Shown piece by piece: positions 42,704 through 50,836 of a stretch of 64,000 nt of DNA. The first letter of the stretch is position 1; each line of letters starts with the position of its first letter. A program made the translations under genes and the position numbers. The stretch spans positions 62,001 to 126,000 of the forward strand of contig NZ_SMLG01000006.1 in NCBI RefSeq assembly GCF_004349195.1, read 5' to 3'. Origin of the DNA: Flavobacterium rhamnosiphilum (GTDB lineage Bacteria > Bacteroidota > Bacteroidia > Flavobacteriales > Flavobacteriaceae). The notes under the pieces were generated by a model. It was not told the DNA's origin, ran no database searches, and saw only the letters and a list, made by a program, of their open reading frames with translations.

Positions 42704-42791
42704 TTTTATTACACGGTTTTAATTACACAAAAAGAGAAGGATTCTTGAAGAAATTATTTGGGGATAATTCGTCAAATTCGTGTTTAACCTA

Positions 42792-42799
42792 TATATTTG
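42792..42799 (+). promoter_or_regulatory. -7 promoter box of the exonuclease gene
   Basis: TATATTTG, 20 bases before the ATG at 42820. Confidence 0.6.
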
Positions 42800-42819
42800 T
42801 ATCCACACAAAATTAAAAA

Positions 42820-43590
42820 ATGGAACTTAAACTCAATAAACCAATTTGCTTTTTCGATCTTGAAACCACAGGAATTGACATTGGAAAAGATAGAATTGTA
42901 GAAATCTCAATATTCAAAGTTTTCCCAAACGGAAACAAAGAAAGTAAGACATGGCTGGTTAATCCAACGATTCCAATCCCGCCACAGACAACCGCTGTTC
43001 ATGGAATTACCGATGAAAAAGTGGCGAATGAGCCTACTTTTAATGAACTGGCGACGCAAGTTTACAATATGATTAAAGACAGTGACTTGGCTGGATTTAA
43101 TTCAGATCGATTTGATATTCCGTTATTGGCAGAAGAAATGCTACGTGCCGGAGTAGATTTTGATATGAAAAATAGAGTTTCAGTTGATGTACAAACGGTT
43201 TTTCATAAAATGGAAGAACGTACCTTGAGCGCGGCACATAAGTTTTATTGCGGGAAAACGCTTGAAAATGCACATTCTGCAGAAGCGGACACCATGGCGA
43301 CTTATGAAATATTAAAAGCACAACTGGATCGTTATCCGGAACTGGAAAACGATATGAAATCATTATCGGAGTTTACGACAAGAAAGAAAATCGCTGATTT
43401 TGCAGGAATGATTGCTTTTGATAAGGATGATGAAGAAATTTTTGCTTTTGGAAAGCACAAAGGAGTGAAAGTGGATAAAATTCTGGAAACAGAGCCCGGT
43501 TATTTTAGTTGGATTCAAAATGCGGATTTTCCATTGTATACCAAGAAAGTTTTAACGGCAATCAAACTTAGAAAACTAAATACGAAATAG
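42820..43590 (+). CDS. 3'-5' exonuclease, DnaQ-like (DEDDh)
   Basis: A 256-aa protein. The Exo I motif CFFDLETTGIDIGKDRIVEI carries the catalytic Asp and Glu, Exo II is LAGFNSDRFDIPLLAEEML and Exo III is the H-x-A-x-x-D of NAHSAEADTMATYEIL. From about residue 205 a small domain EIFAFGKHKGVKVDKILETEPGYFSWI (read as EIFAFGKHKGVKVD and ILETEPGYFSWI) follows, a short C-terminal module often joined to such nucleases. It is likely a standalone proofreading or repair exonuclease. It is a single gene with a consensus promoter box. Confidence 0.9.
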   Translation: MELKLNKPICFFDLETTGIDIGKDRIVEISIFKVFPNGNKESKTWLVNPTIPIPPQTTAVHGITDEKVANEPTFNELATQVYNMIKDSDLAGFNSDRFDIPLLAEEMLRAGVDFDMKNRVSVDVQTVFHKMEERTLSAAHKFYCGKTLENAHSAEADTMATYEILKAQLDRYPELENDMKSLSEFTTRKKIADFAGMIAFDKDDEEIFAFGKHKGVKVDKILETEPGYFSWIQNADFPLYTKKVLTAIKLRKLNTK

Positions 43591-43597
43591 GTATTAG

Positions 43598-43672
43598 GAT
43601 ATTGGGTGTTAGGTGTTGGAAGTAAGATATTTTCAAACCTAAAACCTAAAAGCTAAAACCCAAAACCCAAGT
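43598..43672. repeat. G-rich/C-rich simple inverted repeat
   Basis: Units like TTAGG and TTGGG on the left (TATTAGGATATTGGGTGTTAGG) are matched by CCTAAAACCTAAAAGC and AAAACCCAAAACCC on the right. The two sides are roughly inverted and lie in the short gap between the exonuclease and FAH genes. Confidence 0.65.
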
Positions 43673-43673
43673 T

Positions 43674-44285
43674 ATGAAAATAATCTGCATCGGTAGAAAT
43701 TACACCAATCATATAGAGGAATTGCGTAACGAAAGACCAACGGAACCTGTGGTTTTTATGAAGCCGGATTCGGCCGTTTTGTTGAAGCAGCATCCATTTG
43801 TAATCCCGGAATTTTCGGAAGATATTCACCACGAAATTGAAATTATTGTCAAAATAAATAAAGTGGGGAAATACATCGAACCTAAGTTTGCCCATAAATA
43901 TTATGACGAAATCAGTGTCGGAATTGACTTTACGGCTCGCGATTTACAGGATAAATTAAAAGCAAAAGGGTTGCCTTGGGAAAAAGCAAAAGCATTTGAC
44001 GGTTCGGCAGTTATAGGAGAATTTTTACCTAAAAATCAATTTAGTTCATTAGAAAATATTACTTTTGAATTAACCAACAACAATAAAACGGTACAAATTG
44101 GTAATTCCAGCCTTATGTTGTGGAAAATTGATGAGCTTATTTCGTACGTTTCTCAGTTTTTTACGTTAAAAATTGGCGATATTATTTTTACAGGAACTCC
44201 GGAAGGAGTTGCTGCAGTAAAGCCGGATGACGTTTTGGAAGGATTTTTAGAGGGACAACAACTATTTAGAATACAGGTAAAATAA
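43674..44285 (+). CDS. Fumarylacetoacetate hydrolase family protein
   Basis: A 203-aa protein of the FAH fold. Motifs are CIGRNYTNHIEEL at the N-terminus, PVVFMKPDSAVL, the metal-binding HHEIEIIVKINK (Glu-x-Glu) and AKAFDGSAVIGEF, GDIIFTGTPEGVAAV. The short length matches acylpyruvate hydrolase or oxaloacetate decarboxylase-type members rather than true FAH. Its stop overlaps the Hpt gene start by one base (TAATG). Confidence 0.88.
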   Translation: MKIICIGRNYTNHIEELRNERPTEPVVFMKPDSAVLLKQHPFVIPEFSEDIHHEIEIIVKINKVGKYIEPKFAHKYYDEISVGIDFTARDLQDKLKAKGLPWEKAKAFDGSAVIGEFLPKNQFSSLENITFELTNNNKTVQIGNSSLMLWKIDELISYVSQFFTLKIGDIIFTGTPEGVAAVKPDDVLEGFLEGQQLFRIQVK

Positions 44286-44629
44286 TGGCTATAAATTACA
44301 ACCTTTCAAAAGTGTACGCACTTTCAGACAACGATCCAGAATTTGTGAATGAAATTTTGACTTTGTTTGTTACTGAAGTTCCAGACGATTTACTTCAAAT
44401 TAAAGAAGGAATAAAAAAGAAAGACCACAAGCATGCTTATGCTTATGCACACAAGATAAAACCTACGCTTGATTTAATGGGTTTAAATATGGCTTTTGAA
44501 GAGATTCTCCAAGTTGAAGCCTGGACTAAAGCCGAAGGTAAAAAGAAAGACATTAAAGAAACTTTTAAGAGCGTAAAAAACCAAGTTAACGACGCTATCA
44601 AAGAAATCAAAAAAGATTTCGATTTGTAA
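44285..44629 (+). CDS. Hpt domain phosphotransfer protein
   Basis: A 114-aa all-helical protein. The phosphorylated His lies in AYAYAHKIKPTLDLMGL, near residue 59, in the usual xHxLK/IK context. It would relay phosphate between hybrid histidine kinases and response regulators. There is no kinase nearby. It is translationally coupled to the FAH gene by a 1-base overlap. Confidence 0.88.
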   Translation: MAINYNLSKVYALSDNDPEFVNEILTLFVTEVPDDLLQIKEGIKKKDHKHAYAYAHKIKPTLDLMGLNMAFEEILQVEAWTKAEGKKKDIKETFKSVKNQVNDAIKEIKKDFDL

Positions 44630-44633
44630 TATT

Positions 44634-44720
44634 GGGGCGTGACCCGCTGAAAAAGCGGGTCGGGCTATCCGTTACAATCTCCCGGAAAAACGGGAGGATT
44701 TTCACTTTTATCCCTCACGC
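44634..44720 (+). ncRNA. Structured repeat element, family B (full copy)
   Basis: Three pairings are visible: GCGTG (44637-44641) with CACGC (44716-44720) as closing stem, GACCCGC with GCGGGTC around TGAAAAA, and AATCTCCCG with CGGGAGGATT around GAAAAA. This gives a three-way-junction-like fold. The sequence GGGCGTG...CGGGCTATCCG...ACAATC...GGATTTTCACTT...ATCCCTCACGC is one I recall from many flavobacterial intergenic regions. It directly follows the Hpt gene. Confidence 0.7.
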
Positions 44721-44729
44721 AAAAAAAAA

Positions 44730-44761
44730 CGGAATGTATTATTTTACACATTCCTCTTTTT
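44730..44761 (+). terminator. Terminator after the FAH-Hpt operon
   Basis: GGAATGTATTA and the partner TACACATTCC form a stem followed by TCTTTTT, just after the family B element. Confidence 0.75.
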
Positions 44762-44797
44762 AGATTGCAATCTCATAAAAAAAAACATCACAAAAAA

Positions 44798-46048
44798 ATG
44801 AAAGCAACCATAGTTACCATTGGTGACGAAATTTTAATAGGCCAAATTGTTGATACGAATTCTGGTTTTATAGCTAAGTCGTTAGATAAAATTGGTGTTG
44901 AAATCAATGAAATGATTTCGATTAGTGATGATAAAAAACACATTCTAGATACGTTTGCAGCGCTTCAAAACAAAGTCGATTTGGTTATTATAACTGGAGG
45001 TTTAGGACCTACAAAAGATGATATTACTAAGAAAACATTTTGTGATTATTTTGAAGATGAATTGGTTGTTGATCAAAAAGTGCTGGCTCATGTTACGCAA
45101 CTTATAGAAGGTTTTTATAAACGAACCATTACGCAAATCAATAAAGATCAGGCACTGGTTCCGTCAAAATGTACGGTGCTTCACAATCAGGTAGGTACTG
45201 CGCCAGGAATGTGGATGAAAAAGGAGAATACCGTTTTTATTTCGCTTCCCGGAGTTCCTTACGAAATGAAGTATTTAGTGGAGCATGAAATTATTCCAAA
45301 AGTTGTTAGAGAGTATAAACGCCCTTATATTATCCATAAAACAATTCTCACGTACGGACAAGGCGAAAGTATGGTGGCGGAACGAATAGAGGATTGGGAA
45401 AATAACCTTCCTGAATTTATTAAGTTGGCTTATTTGCCTGCACCGGGAAGAGTTCGTTTGCGTCTTTCGGCCCGTGGCACCGATAAAGAAAAATTAGAAG
45501 TTGCTCTTGCCGAAAATGTAAACTCGCTGGATGCCATAATCCATGATATTATTGTTGGTTTTGACGATGATGAAACCTTAGAAGTTGTAGTAGGAAAAAT
45601 GCTGGCAAAGCAAAATAAAACGATTTCCACCGCCGAGAGTTGTACCGGAGGTAATATTGCAGCAGTATTGACATCGGTTTCGGGTTCTTCAAAATATTTT
45701 AAAGGAAGTGTGGTTTCGTACGCAACAGCCGTTAAAATAGATGTTTTGGGTATTCCGGAAAGCCTCATAAAAGAAAATTCGGTGGTGAGTAGAGAAGTAG
45801 TTTCGGCCATGGCTTTGAACATAAAAAAGATGATGAAAACAGATTATGCAATTGCGACAACTGGGAACGCAGGACCGTTAAAAGGAGACTCAAATGCAGA
45901 AGTTGGAGCTGTTTTTATCGCATTGGCAACACCAAGCGAAGTAATTGTTGAAGAATTTAATTTTGGCCAACCCCGTGAAAAAGTGATAGATAGAGCTGTA
46001 ATTAAAAGTTTAGAACTATTACAGAAAGAAATTTTAAAAAATGTGTAG
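44798..46048 (+). CDS. cinA: CinA family protein (nicotinamide mononucleotide deamidase-like)
   Basis: A 416-aa protein, starting at the ATG at 44798 ([20 protein letters not shown] follows); an in-frame ATG 11 codons upstream lies in a Lys/His-rich leader. Residues 1-170 form the MoCF-like (COG1058) domain with [13 protein letters not shown] and the LPGVPYEM motif. Residues about 255-410 form the CinA C-terminal domain ([24 protein letters not shown], then [21 protein letters not shown]). This layout recycles pyridine nucleotides. The rpmB group starts 76 bp downstream. Confidence 0.93.
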   Translation: MKATIVTIGDEILIGQIVDTNSGFIAKSLDKIGVEINEMISISDDKKHILDTFAALQNKVDLVIITGGLGPTKDDITKKTFCDYFEDELVVDQKVLAHVTQLIEGFYKRTITQINKDQALVPSKCTVLHNQVGTAPGMWMKKENTVFISLPGVPYEMKYLVEHEIIPKVVREYKRPYIIHKTILTYGQGESMVAERIEDWENNLPEFIKLAYLPAPGRVRLRLSARGTDKEKLEVALAENVNSLDAIIHDIIVGFDDDETLEVVVGKMLAKQNKTISTAESCTGGNIAAVLTSVSGSSKYFKGSVVSYATAVKIDVLGIPESLIKENSVVSREVVSAMALNIKKMMKTDYAIATTGNAGPLKGDSNAEVGAVFIALATPSEVIVEEFNFGQPREKVIDRAVIKSLELLQKEILKNV

Positions 46049-46123
46049 TAAATTTGTTGCTTAATAGGTTTATTTTTCTTTTCTTTGCACCCTGATTTTG
46101 AATAACGATAAAAGATAAGTATA

Positions 46124-46360
46124 ATGTCAAGAGTTTGTGACCTTACAGGTAAAAGAGCGATGGTAGGAAATAACGTTTCTCACGCTATGAACAAAACTAA
46201 GAGAAAATTTTCTGTGAACTTAGTTAAAAAGCGTTTTTATCTTCCAGAAGAAGATAGATGGATTACTCTAAGAGTAGCTGCATCTACGATAAAAACAATT
46301 AATAAAAATGGAATCGCTGCAGTTTTGAAAAAAGCGCAGTCAGAAGGATTTATTAAATAA
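46124..46360 (+). CDS. rpmB: 50S ribosomal protein bL28
   Basis: A 78-aa basic protein. [21 protein letters not shown] at the N-terminus and [30 protein letters not shown] middle (seen as [19 protein letters not shown]) are bL28 hallmarks. It is the first gene of the bL28-bL33-DUF4295 cluster. Confidence 0.96.
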   Translation: MSRVCDLTGKRAMVGNNVSHAMNKTKRKFSVNLVKKRFYLPEEDRWITLRVAASTIKTINKNGIAAVLKKAQSEGFIK

Positions 46361-46387
46361 TCCATTCCAAAATAAAAAAATAGCAAG

Positions 46388-46570
46388 ATGGCAAAGAAAG
46401 GTAATAGAATCCAGGTAATTTTAGAATGTACTGAGCACAAGACTTCAGGTGTTGCAGGAACTTCAAGATACATAACAACAAAGAACAAAAAAAATACACC
46501 AGACAGATTAGAGATTAAAAAATTTAATCCAATCTTGAAACGTGTAACTGTTCACAAAGAAATTAAATAA
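46388..46570 (+). CDS. rpmG: 50S ribosomal protein bL33
   Basis: A 60-aa basic protein ([16 protein letters not shown], then [21 protein letters not shown]). Only one Cys is present, so this is the zinc-free form of bL33. It follows rpmB by 27 bp. Confidence 0.96.
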   Translation: MAKKGNRIQVILECTEHKTSGVAGTSRYITTKNKKNTPDRLEIKKFNPILKRVTVHKEIK

Positions 46571-46645
46571 TAATTAGAGATTTTAATAAAAATCTCAAAT
46601 GGTCACATTTGAAGATTTTATTTAAATTTAAATAACATTTGAATC

Positions 46646-46798
46646 ATGGCAAAGAAAACCGTAGCATCGTTACAAACATCTTCTAAGAGATTATCAAAAG
46701 CCATCAAAATGGTGAAATCTCCAAAAACAGGTGCATATACATTCGTAGAATCTATTATGGCTCCTGAAGCTGTTGATGAATTCTTGAAAAAGAAATAA
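46646..46798 (+). CDS. DUF4295 protein, ribosome-associated
   Basis: A 50-aa basic protein (AKKTVASLQTSSKRLSKAIK, then SPKTGAYTFVESIMAPEAVDEF). It lies 75 bp after rpmG and before the terminator. The family is restricted to Bacteroidetes and always near bL28 and bL33. I recall that a Bacteroidetes-specific ribosomal protein has been reported in flavobacterial ribosome structures, but I am not sure it is this one. Confidence 0.85.
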   Translation: MAKKTVASLQTSSKRLSKAIKMVKSPKTGAYTFVESIMAPEAVDEFLKKK

Positions 46799-46817
46799 TT
46801 AACAATCACATTATATA

Positions 46818-46853
46818 GAAAAGCTACTTTCATTCGGAAGTAGCTTTTTTATT
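46818..46853 (+). terminator. Terminator of the rpmB-rpmG-DUF4295 operon
   Basis: AAAGCTACTTTC-ATTCG-GAAGTAGCTTT with a run of six T. Confidence 0.95.
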
Positions 46854-46856
46854 TTT

Positions 46857-46864
46857 TATATTTG
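46857..46864 (+). promoter_or_regulatory. -7 promoter box of ftsY
   Basis: TATATTTG directly after the ribosomal terminator; the leader to the ftsY ATG would be about 95 bases. Confidence 0.5.
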
Positions 46865-46967
46865 TCTAAAATTTTATAGAAGCACAGTAAATTGTCCTCT
46901 TTAATTTTTCAGACTTCAGATTGTTTGAAAATCTAAGAAGTCTAACAATCTAATAATCTAAAAAGAA

Positions 46968-47936
46968 ATGAGTTTTTTCAAAAGAATATTTTCATCAGAG
47001 AAAAAAGAAACATTAGACAAGAGTCTTGAAAAATCAAAAACAAATTTCTTTTCGAAGCTAACCAAAGCTGTTGCCGGAAAGTCAAAAGTTGATGAGGAAG
47101 TTTTAGATAATTTAGAGGAAATCCTTGTTGCCTCAGATGTTGGTGTGAATACTACATTAAAAATAATTACCAGAATCGAAAATCGTGTTGCTTCAGATAA
47201 ATACCTTGGTATAGAAGAACTCAATCAAATTCTTAGAGAAGAAATTGCTGCTTTATTATCAGAGACAAATACTGGAGAAGCCACTGAGTTTGTAATCCCG
47301 ATAGCTATCGGGACAGTTCAGAGCAAGCCTTATGTTTTAATGGTGGTTGGGGTAAATGGAGTTGGAAAAACGACTACCATTGGTAAATTAGCCTATCAGT
47401 TTAAAAAAGCAGGTTATAATGTGGTTCTTGGTGCAGCCGATACTTTTCGTGCCGCTGCCATTGACCAATTGCAAATATGGGCGGATAGAGTAGGCGTTCC
47501 TATTGTTCGTCAAGATATGGGAAGTGATCCGGCTTCGGTAGCTTTTGATACGTTACAATCAGCAGTGGCACAAAATGCCGATATTGTCATTATTGATACT
47601 GCAGGTCGTTTGCATAATAAAATTAATTTAATGAACGAATTGACCAAAGTAAAACGAGTGATGCAAAAAGTTGTTGGTGATGCACCACATGATGTGTTAT
47701 TAGTTTTGGATGGATCAACTGGTCAGAATGCTTTTGAACAAGCGAAACAATTTACAGCAGCTACAGAGGTTACTTGTTTAGCCGTTACGAAACTGGACGG
47801 AACTGCAAAAGGCGGTGTAGTAATTGGTATCTCAGATCAATTTCAAATTCCTGTAAAATATATTGGTGTAGGAGAAGGAATTGAGGATCTTCAGGTTTTT
47901 AATAAGTATGAGTTTGTAGATAGTTTTTTTAAATAA
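46968..47936 (+). CDS. ftsY: Signal recognition particle receptor FtsY
   Basis: A 322-aa SRP GTPase. The N-terminal helical domain (residues 1-100) contains LDKSLEKSKTNFFSKL. The G domain has G1 GVNGVGKTTTIGKLA, the DTFRAAAIDQL box, G3 DTAGRLHNKINLM and G4 TKLDGTAKGG. The acidic A domain of E. coli FtsY is missing, as is common. Just before the G domain the sequence IPIAIGTVQ is encoded by a perfect repeat palindrome (47296-47313) at the N/G junction. It precedes a small membrane protein gene by 8 bp. Confidence 0.96.
   Translation: MSFFKRIFSSEKKETLDKSLEKSKTNFFSKLTKAVAGKSKVDEEVLDNLEEILVASDVGVNTTLKIITRIENRVASDKYLGIEELNQILREEIAALLSETNTGEATEFVIPIAIGTVQSKPYVLMVVGVNGVGKTTTIGKLAYQFKKAGYNVVLGAADTFRAAAIDQLQIWADRVGVPIVRQDMGSDPASVAFDTLQSAVAQNADIVIIDTAGRLHNKINLMNELTKVKRVMQKVVGDAPHDVLLVLDGSTGQNAFEQAKQFTAATEVTCLAVTKLDGTAKGGVVIGISDQFQIPVKYIGVGEGIEDLQVFNKYEFVDSFFK
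47296..47313. repeat. Palindrome TCCCGATAGCTATCGGGA in ftsY
   Basis: A perfect 18-bp palindrome that encodes PIAIG in frame, in the loop between the N and G domains. Its right half plus ACAG is identical to the E2 copy at 41847. Confidence 0.9.
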
Positions 47937-47944
47937 TAATTAGA

Positions 47945-48121
47945 ATGGATTTTTCTTCTTTAAAAAACACACCTCCGATGTATCTCTATTTAGTGAGCAT
48001 CATTTCTTTTATATTGGCAAATCTTATTCGAGATAAAAGTCTTGGTTTTTATTATTTTTTGTTGATAATAGGATTGGTTTTCTTTGTTTTAGGTTTTATG
48101 AGACGTTTGAAAACCAAGTAG
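47945..48121 (+). CDS. Small two-helix membrane protein
   Basis: A 58-aa frame from the ATG at 47945, 8 bp after ftsY. Segments YLYLVSIISFILANLI and FYYFLLIIGLVFFVLGF are hydrophobic helices joined by RDKSLG, and the end is basic (MRRLKTK). The close spacing and codon use suggest a real gene co-transcribed with ftsY. Its stop lies 2 bp before the convergent serine hydrolase stop. Confidence 0.7.
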   Translation: MDFSSLKNTPPMYLYLVSIISFILANLIRDKSLGFYYFLLIIGLVFFVLGFMRRLKTK

Positions 48122-48123
48122 GC

Positions 48124-49200
48124 TTATTGGTATAAAGCACTAATTTTTTGCCCCAAAGTTTCATCAAAATCGGATAACGCGAAAGTTGGATTATCAGGAG
48201 TTGCAAGATCTCCCATTCTGATAACGACCATTTTCTTGCTTGGAATAACATAGATTTTTTGATCGTTTTTCCCCAGTGCCATATACATATCGGCTGGAGC
48301 TGTTGGTATCAAGCTGCCATTGAACTGAAGTTGACTTTGTAGCAAATGATAACTTGATTTTCCATTCAGCCACCATAAATAGCCATATCCCAGATTTATA
48401 GTTTGTGAAGTGTTTGTGGCTTCATTAAGATAATTTTCATTCACTAGCGTATTGCTTTCCCATTTTCCTTTGTTGGATATTAACAAGCCAAAGCGTGCCA
48501 TGGAGCGGGTTGTACTTCCATAAACGGAATTATTACCAAGTTGAAACCATGCGCCATCCATCCCTATTTTATCTTTCAATTTGGTATTGAAATAGATATT
48601 CCAAGTTTGACCGCTGGCTTGAGCAATAACATCCTGTAATTTTACATATACATTATGATACGCCCAACGTGTTCCTGCATCGGCTTTGTATTTTAGGTTT
48701 ACTGGATCAACATCATCCGTACTATCATCTAATCCGGAAGTCATATTGAGTAAATGCTTGTTTGTAATCAAGTTTTCTTTTGCTAAAGGCAAGCTGGTCC
48801 AACCGGCTCCTATGTATTGCGAAACTTTATTGTTGATGTTGATTAGGTTTTCTTGTTGAGCAATTCCTGTTACAGTTGCTGTCAGTGTTTTTCCTGCGCT
48901 TGCCCAATACCAATTACTTGTTGCGGAATGATCGTTGAAATAATTTTCCATTACGATTCTTCCGTTAACAAGAATGATAAAAGATTTTGAATTTTTGAGT
49001 TCCAAATAATCTAATAACGGTTGCACGGCAGTTTGTTTCCAACCTAAACTCGCAATAGATTTTGTTTCCCAAGTTGTACCGGTTAGAGGTGGGAAATAGA
49101 GTGTTTCTGCAGGTGTTGGAGTAGGAGTTGGTTCAACAGTATCGGAACTGCAGCTGCTGCAAAAGAATACGATGAGGAAACTGTAGATTATTTTTGACAT
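48124..49200 (-). CDS. Serine hydrolase lipoprotein, class C beta-lactamase family
   Basis: A 358-aa protein. A lipoprotein signal (IIYSFLIVFFCSSC) ends at the lipobox Cys near 17, followed by an STP-rich linker. The penicillin-binding-fold motif SxxK is ASAGKTLTATVTG (Ser near 109), the second motif is WAYHNVYVKL (Tyr-x-Asn-like) and the third element is near YGYLWWLNG. It is probably anchored to the outer membrane. The substrate (peptide, ester or beta-lactam) is unknown. It is convergent with the ftsY operon. Confidence 0.85.
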   Translation of the reverse strand: MSKIIYSFLIVFFCSSCSSDTVEPTPTPTPAETLYFPPLTGTTWETKSIASLGWKQTAVQPLLDYLELKNSKSFIILVNGRIVMENYFNDHSATSNWYWASAGKTLTATVTGIAQQENLININNKVSQYIGAGWTSLPLAKENLITNKHLLNMTSGLDDSTDDVDPVNLKYKADAGTRWAYHNVYVKLQDVIAQASGQTWNIYFNTKLKDKIGMDGAWFQLGNNSVYGSTTRSMARFGLLISNKGKWESNTLVNENYLNEATNTSQTINLGYGYLWWLNGKSSYHLLQSQLQFNGSLIPTAPADMYMALGKNDQKIYVIPSKKMVVIRMGDLATPDNPTFALSDFDETLGQKISALYQ

Positions 49201-49332
49201 CTTGCTACTGATTTATTTCTAATTCCTTTAAGACCAAAAATATAGAAAATAGTTTAATGTGTTTCTACTATTTTTGTTTTCTTTGAATTTAATAAGAGTA
49301 ACTTTGTATTTAGAATAAACATGATTTAACCC

Positions 49333-49433
49333 GAATTTCCTAGCCCTGATGGAAGCGGCATCCTTTTTCTTGAATTCTGACGAAGGATGAATTTCAAGAT
49401 AAAGATATAGCGGACAGCAGGAAACAGCTCCTA
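49333..49433 (+). ncRNA. Structured repeat element, family A (copy 3)
   Basis: It starts GAATTTCCTAGCCCTGATGG and ends GACAGCAGGAAACAGCTCC. The central stem TCTTGAATT / AATTTCAAGA (with one bulge) surrounds TGACGAAGGATG, the same loop type as at 29132. AGGA and TCCT near the end form a small hairpin. It ends 14 bp before the downstream lipoprotein ATG, so it may sit in that gene's 5' leader. Confidence 0.65.
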
Positions 49434-49447
49434 AAAATAATAATTAT

Positions 49448-49888
49448 ATGAAAAACACATTTAGCATTCTTTTTATAGCATTCCTTTTTGTGGGATGTCA
49501 GCAAAAGATTAAGCCTACAGATATTTCTAAAATAAACGGATATTGGGAAATTGAAAAAGTTGTTTTTGATGCCGGAAAAGACAAGGATTATGGCATGAAT
49601 GAAAGTTATGATTTTTTTAAAATAGATAATAATAAAGGGATTCGGAAGAAAGTGATGCCACAATTGGATGGGACTTTTTTAGTGAATGATGTTTATGAAA
49701 ACGTAACGGTGCGATTTGCCGATGACAAAGTATTTTTGGATTATTCGACACCTTATATGAAATGGAGTGAGGAGTTAATTGCTTTGTCAGCGGAAGAATT
49801 AGTGCTGTTGAACAAGGAAAAAATAGAATATCATTACAAGAAAGCAACACCAATAAATTTACTGGGCGATGGCAAAAAGGCTAAATAA
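49448..49888 (+). CDS. Lipoprotein of unknown function
   Basis: A 146-aa lipoprotein with signal KNTFSILFIAFLFVGC (lipobox Cys at residue 17). The mature part (NGYWEIEKVVFDAGKDKDYG, then FADDKVFLDYSTPYMKW, then YHYKKATPIN) is a small beta-rich fold like lipocalin-type flavobacterial lipoproteins. The function is unknown. Its last 20 bp overlap the DUF721 gene. Confidence 0.75.
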   Translation: MKNTFSILFIAFLFVGCQQKIKPTDISKINGYWEIEKVVFDAGKDKDYGMNESYDFFKIDNNKGIRKKVMPQLDGTFLVNDVYENVTVRFADDKVFLDYSTPYMKWSEELIALSAEELVLLNKEKIEYHYKKATPINLLGDGKKAK

Positions 49889-50165
49889 TCAAAGTACGAT
49901 AGGGGATGTTTTGAAACAAATTATCCAAGTGAATAAACTGCAACCCGGAATGGATCAAATAGACGTGAAAGATGCGTGGAAAAATCTTATGGGAAATGGT
50001 GTGAATAATTACACTAAAAATGTGGTTTTGAAAGGAAGCACTTTGTATGTTGAATTGAGCTCTTCAGTATTAAGGGAGGAATTAAGCCACGGCAGATCAA
50101 AAATTGTGGCTATGATTAACGAGGAATTGAGACGTGATGTAGTGAAGGACGTAGTTTTACGATAG
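49869..50165 (+). CDS. DUF721 domain protein
   Basis: A 98-aa protein. IGDVLKQIIQVNKLQPGMDQ, then VKDAWKNLMG, then LYVELSSSVLREELSHGRSKIV is the DUF721 pattern (RNA-binding-like, related to the DciA helicase loader domain). The start at 49869 lies inside the lipoprotein gene (20-bp overlap), so expression may be coupled. A bidirectional terminator follows. Confidence 0.85.
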   Translation: MAKRLNNQSTIGDVLKQIIQVNKLQPGMDQIDVKDAWKNLMGNGVNNYTKNVVLKGSTLYVELSSSVLREELSHGRSKIVAMINEELRRDVVKDVVLR

Positions 50166-50240
50166 ACTTTTTTAGACTTCTTAGATTTTTAGATAATTAG
50201 ACATTTTAGATTTAGAATGTTGTCATGCAAAAAATAGCTT

Positions 50241-50283
50241 AAAAAAACAAAACCCGCTTCAACGAAGCGGGTTTTGTTTTTTT
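50241..50283. terminator. Bidirectional terminator between DUF721 and ndk
   Basis: AAAACCCGCTTC-AAC-GAAGCGGGTTTT is a perfect 12-bp stem with A- and T-runs, serving both converging genes. Confidence 0.95.
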
Positions 50284-50303
50284 AAGAATCTAAGTAGTCT
50301 AGA

Positions 50304-50723
50304 TTAAAACTGCTCTCTTCCAGCAAAATGGAAAGCACCTTCGATAGCTGCATTTTCATCGCTATCAGAACCGTGAACTGCATTTTCTCCGATAGAAGTT
50401 GCGTATGCTTTACGGATAGTTCCTTCAGCAGCTTCAGCAGGGTTTGTAGCACCGATTAAAGTTCTGAAATCTTCAACAGCATTATCTTTTTCTAAAATAG
50501 CAGCAACAATTGGTCCTCTTGACATGAATTCAACTAATTCACCGTAGAAAGGTCTTGCAGCGTGAACTTCATAAAATGCTTGAGCATCAGCAACAGTTAA
50601 TTGCGTTAATTTCAAAGAAACGATTTTGAAACCTGCATTAGTAATCATTGCAAGTATGTTTCCGATGTGTCCGTTAGCAACAGCATCAGGCTTAATCATT
50701 GTAAAAGTTCTATTTGTAGCCAT
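50304..50723 (-). CDS. ndk: Nucleoside diphosphate kinase
   Basis: A 139-aa enzyme that equilibrates NTP and NDP pools. [20 protein letters not shown] at the start, the [13 protein letters not shown] block and the active-site NAVHGSDS (phospho-His H117) are present. It is a single gene with a TATTTTTG box 26 bases before its ATG. Confidence 0.97.
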   Translation of the reverse strand: MATNRTFTMIKPDAVANGHIGNILAMITNAGFKIVSLKLTQLTVADAQAFYEVHAARPFYGELVEFMSRGPIVAAILEKDNAVEDFRTLIGATNPAEAAEGTIRKAYATSIGENAVHGSDSDENAAIEGAFHFAGREQF

Positions 50724-50749
50724 TTTGTTTGTGTTTTTTAAATTTTGTG

Positions 50750-50757
50750 CAAAAATA
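50750..50757 (-). promoter_or_regulatory. -7 promoter box of ndk
   Basis: TATTTTTG on the minus strand, 26 bases before the ATG. Confidence 0.65.
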
Positions 50758-50836
50758 GACTTTTTTTATGAATGTATTTTAATAAATAAATAATTAAAAG
50801 ATGATTATTTGATATTAGTGCTGTTGTTTTTAAATC

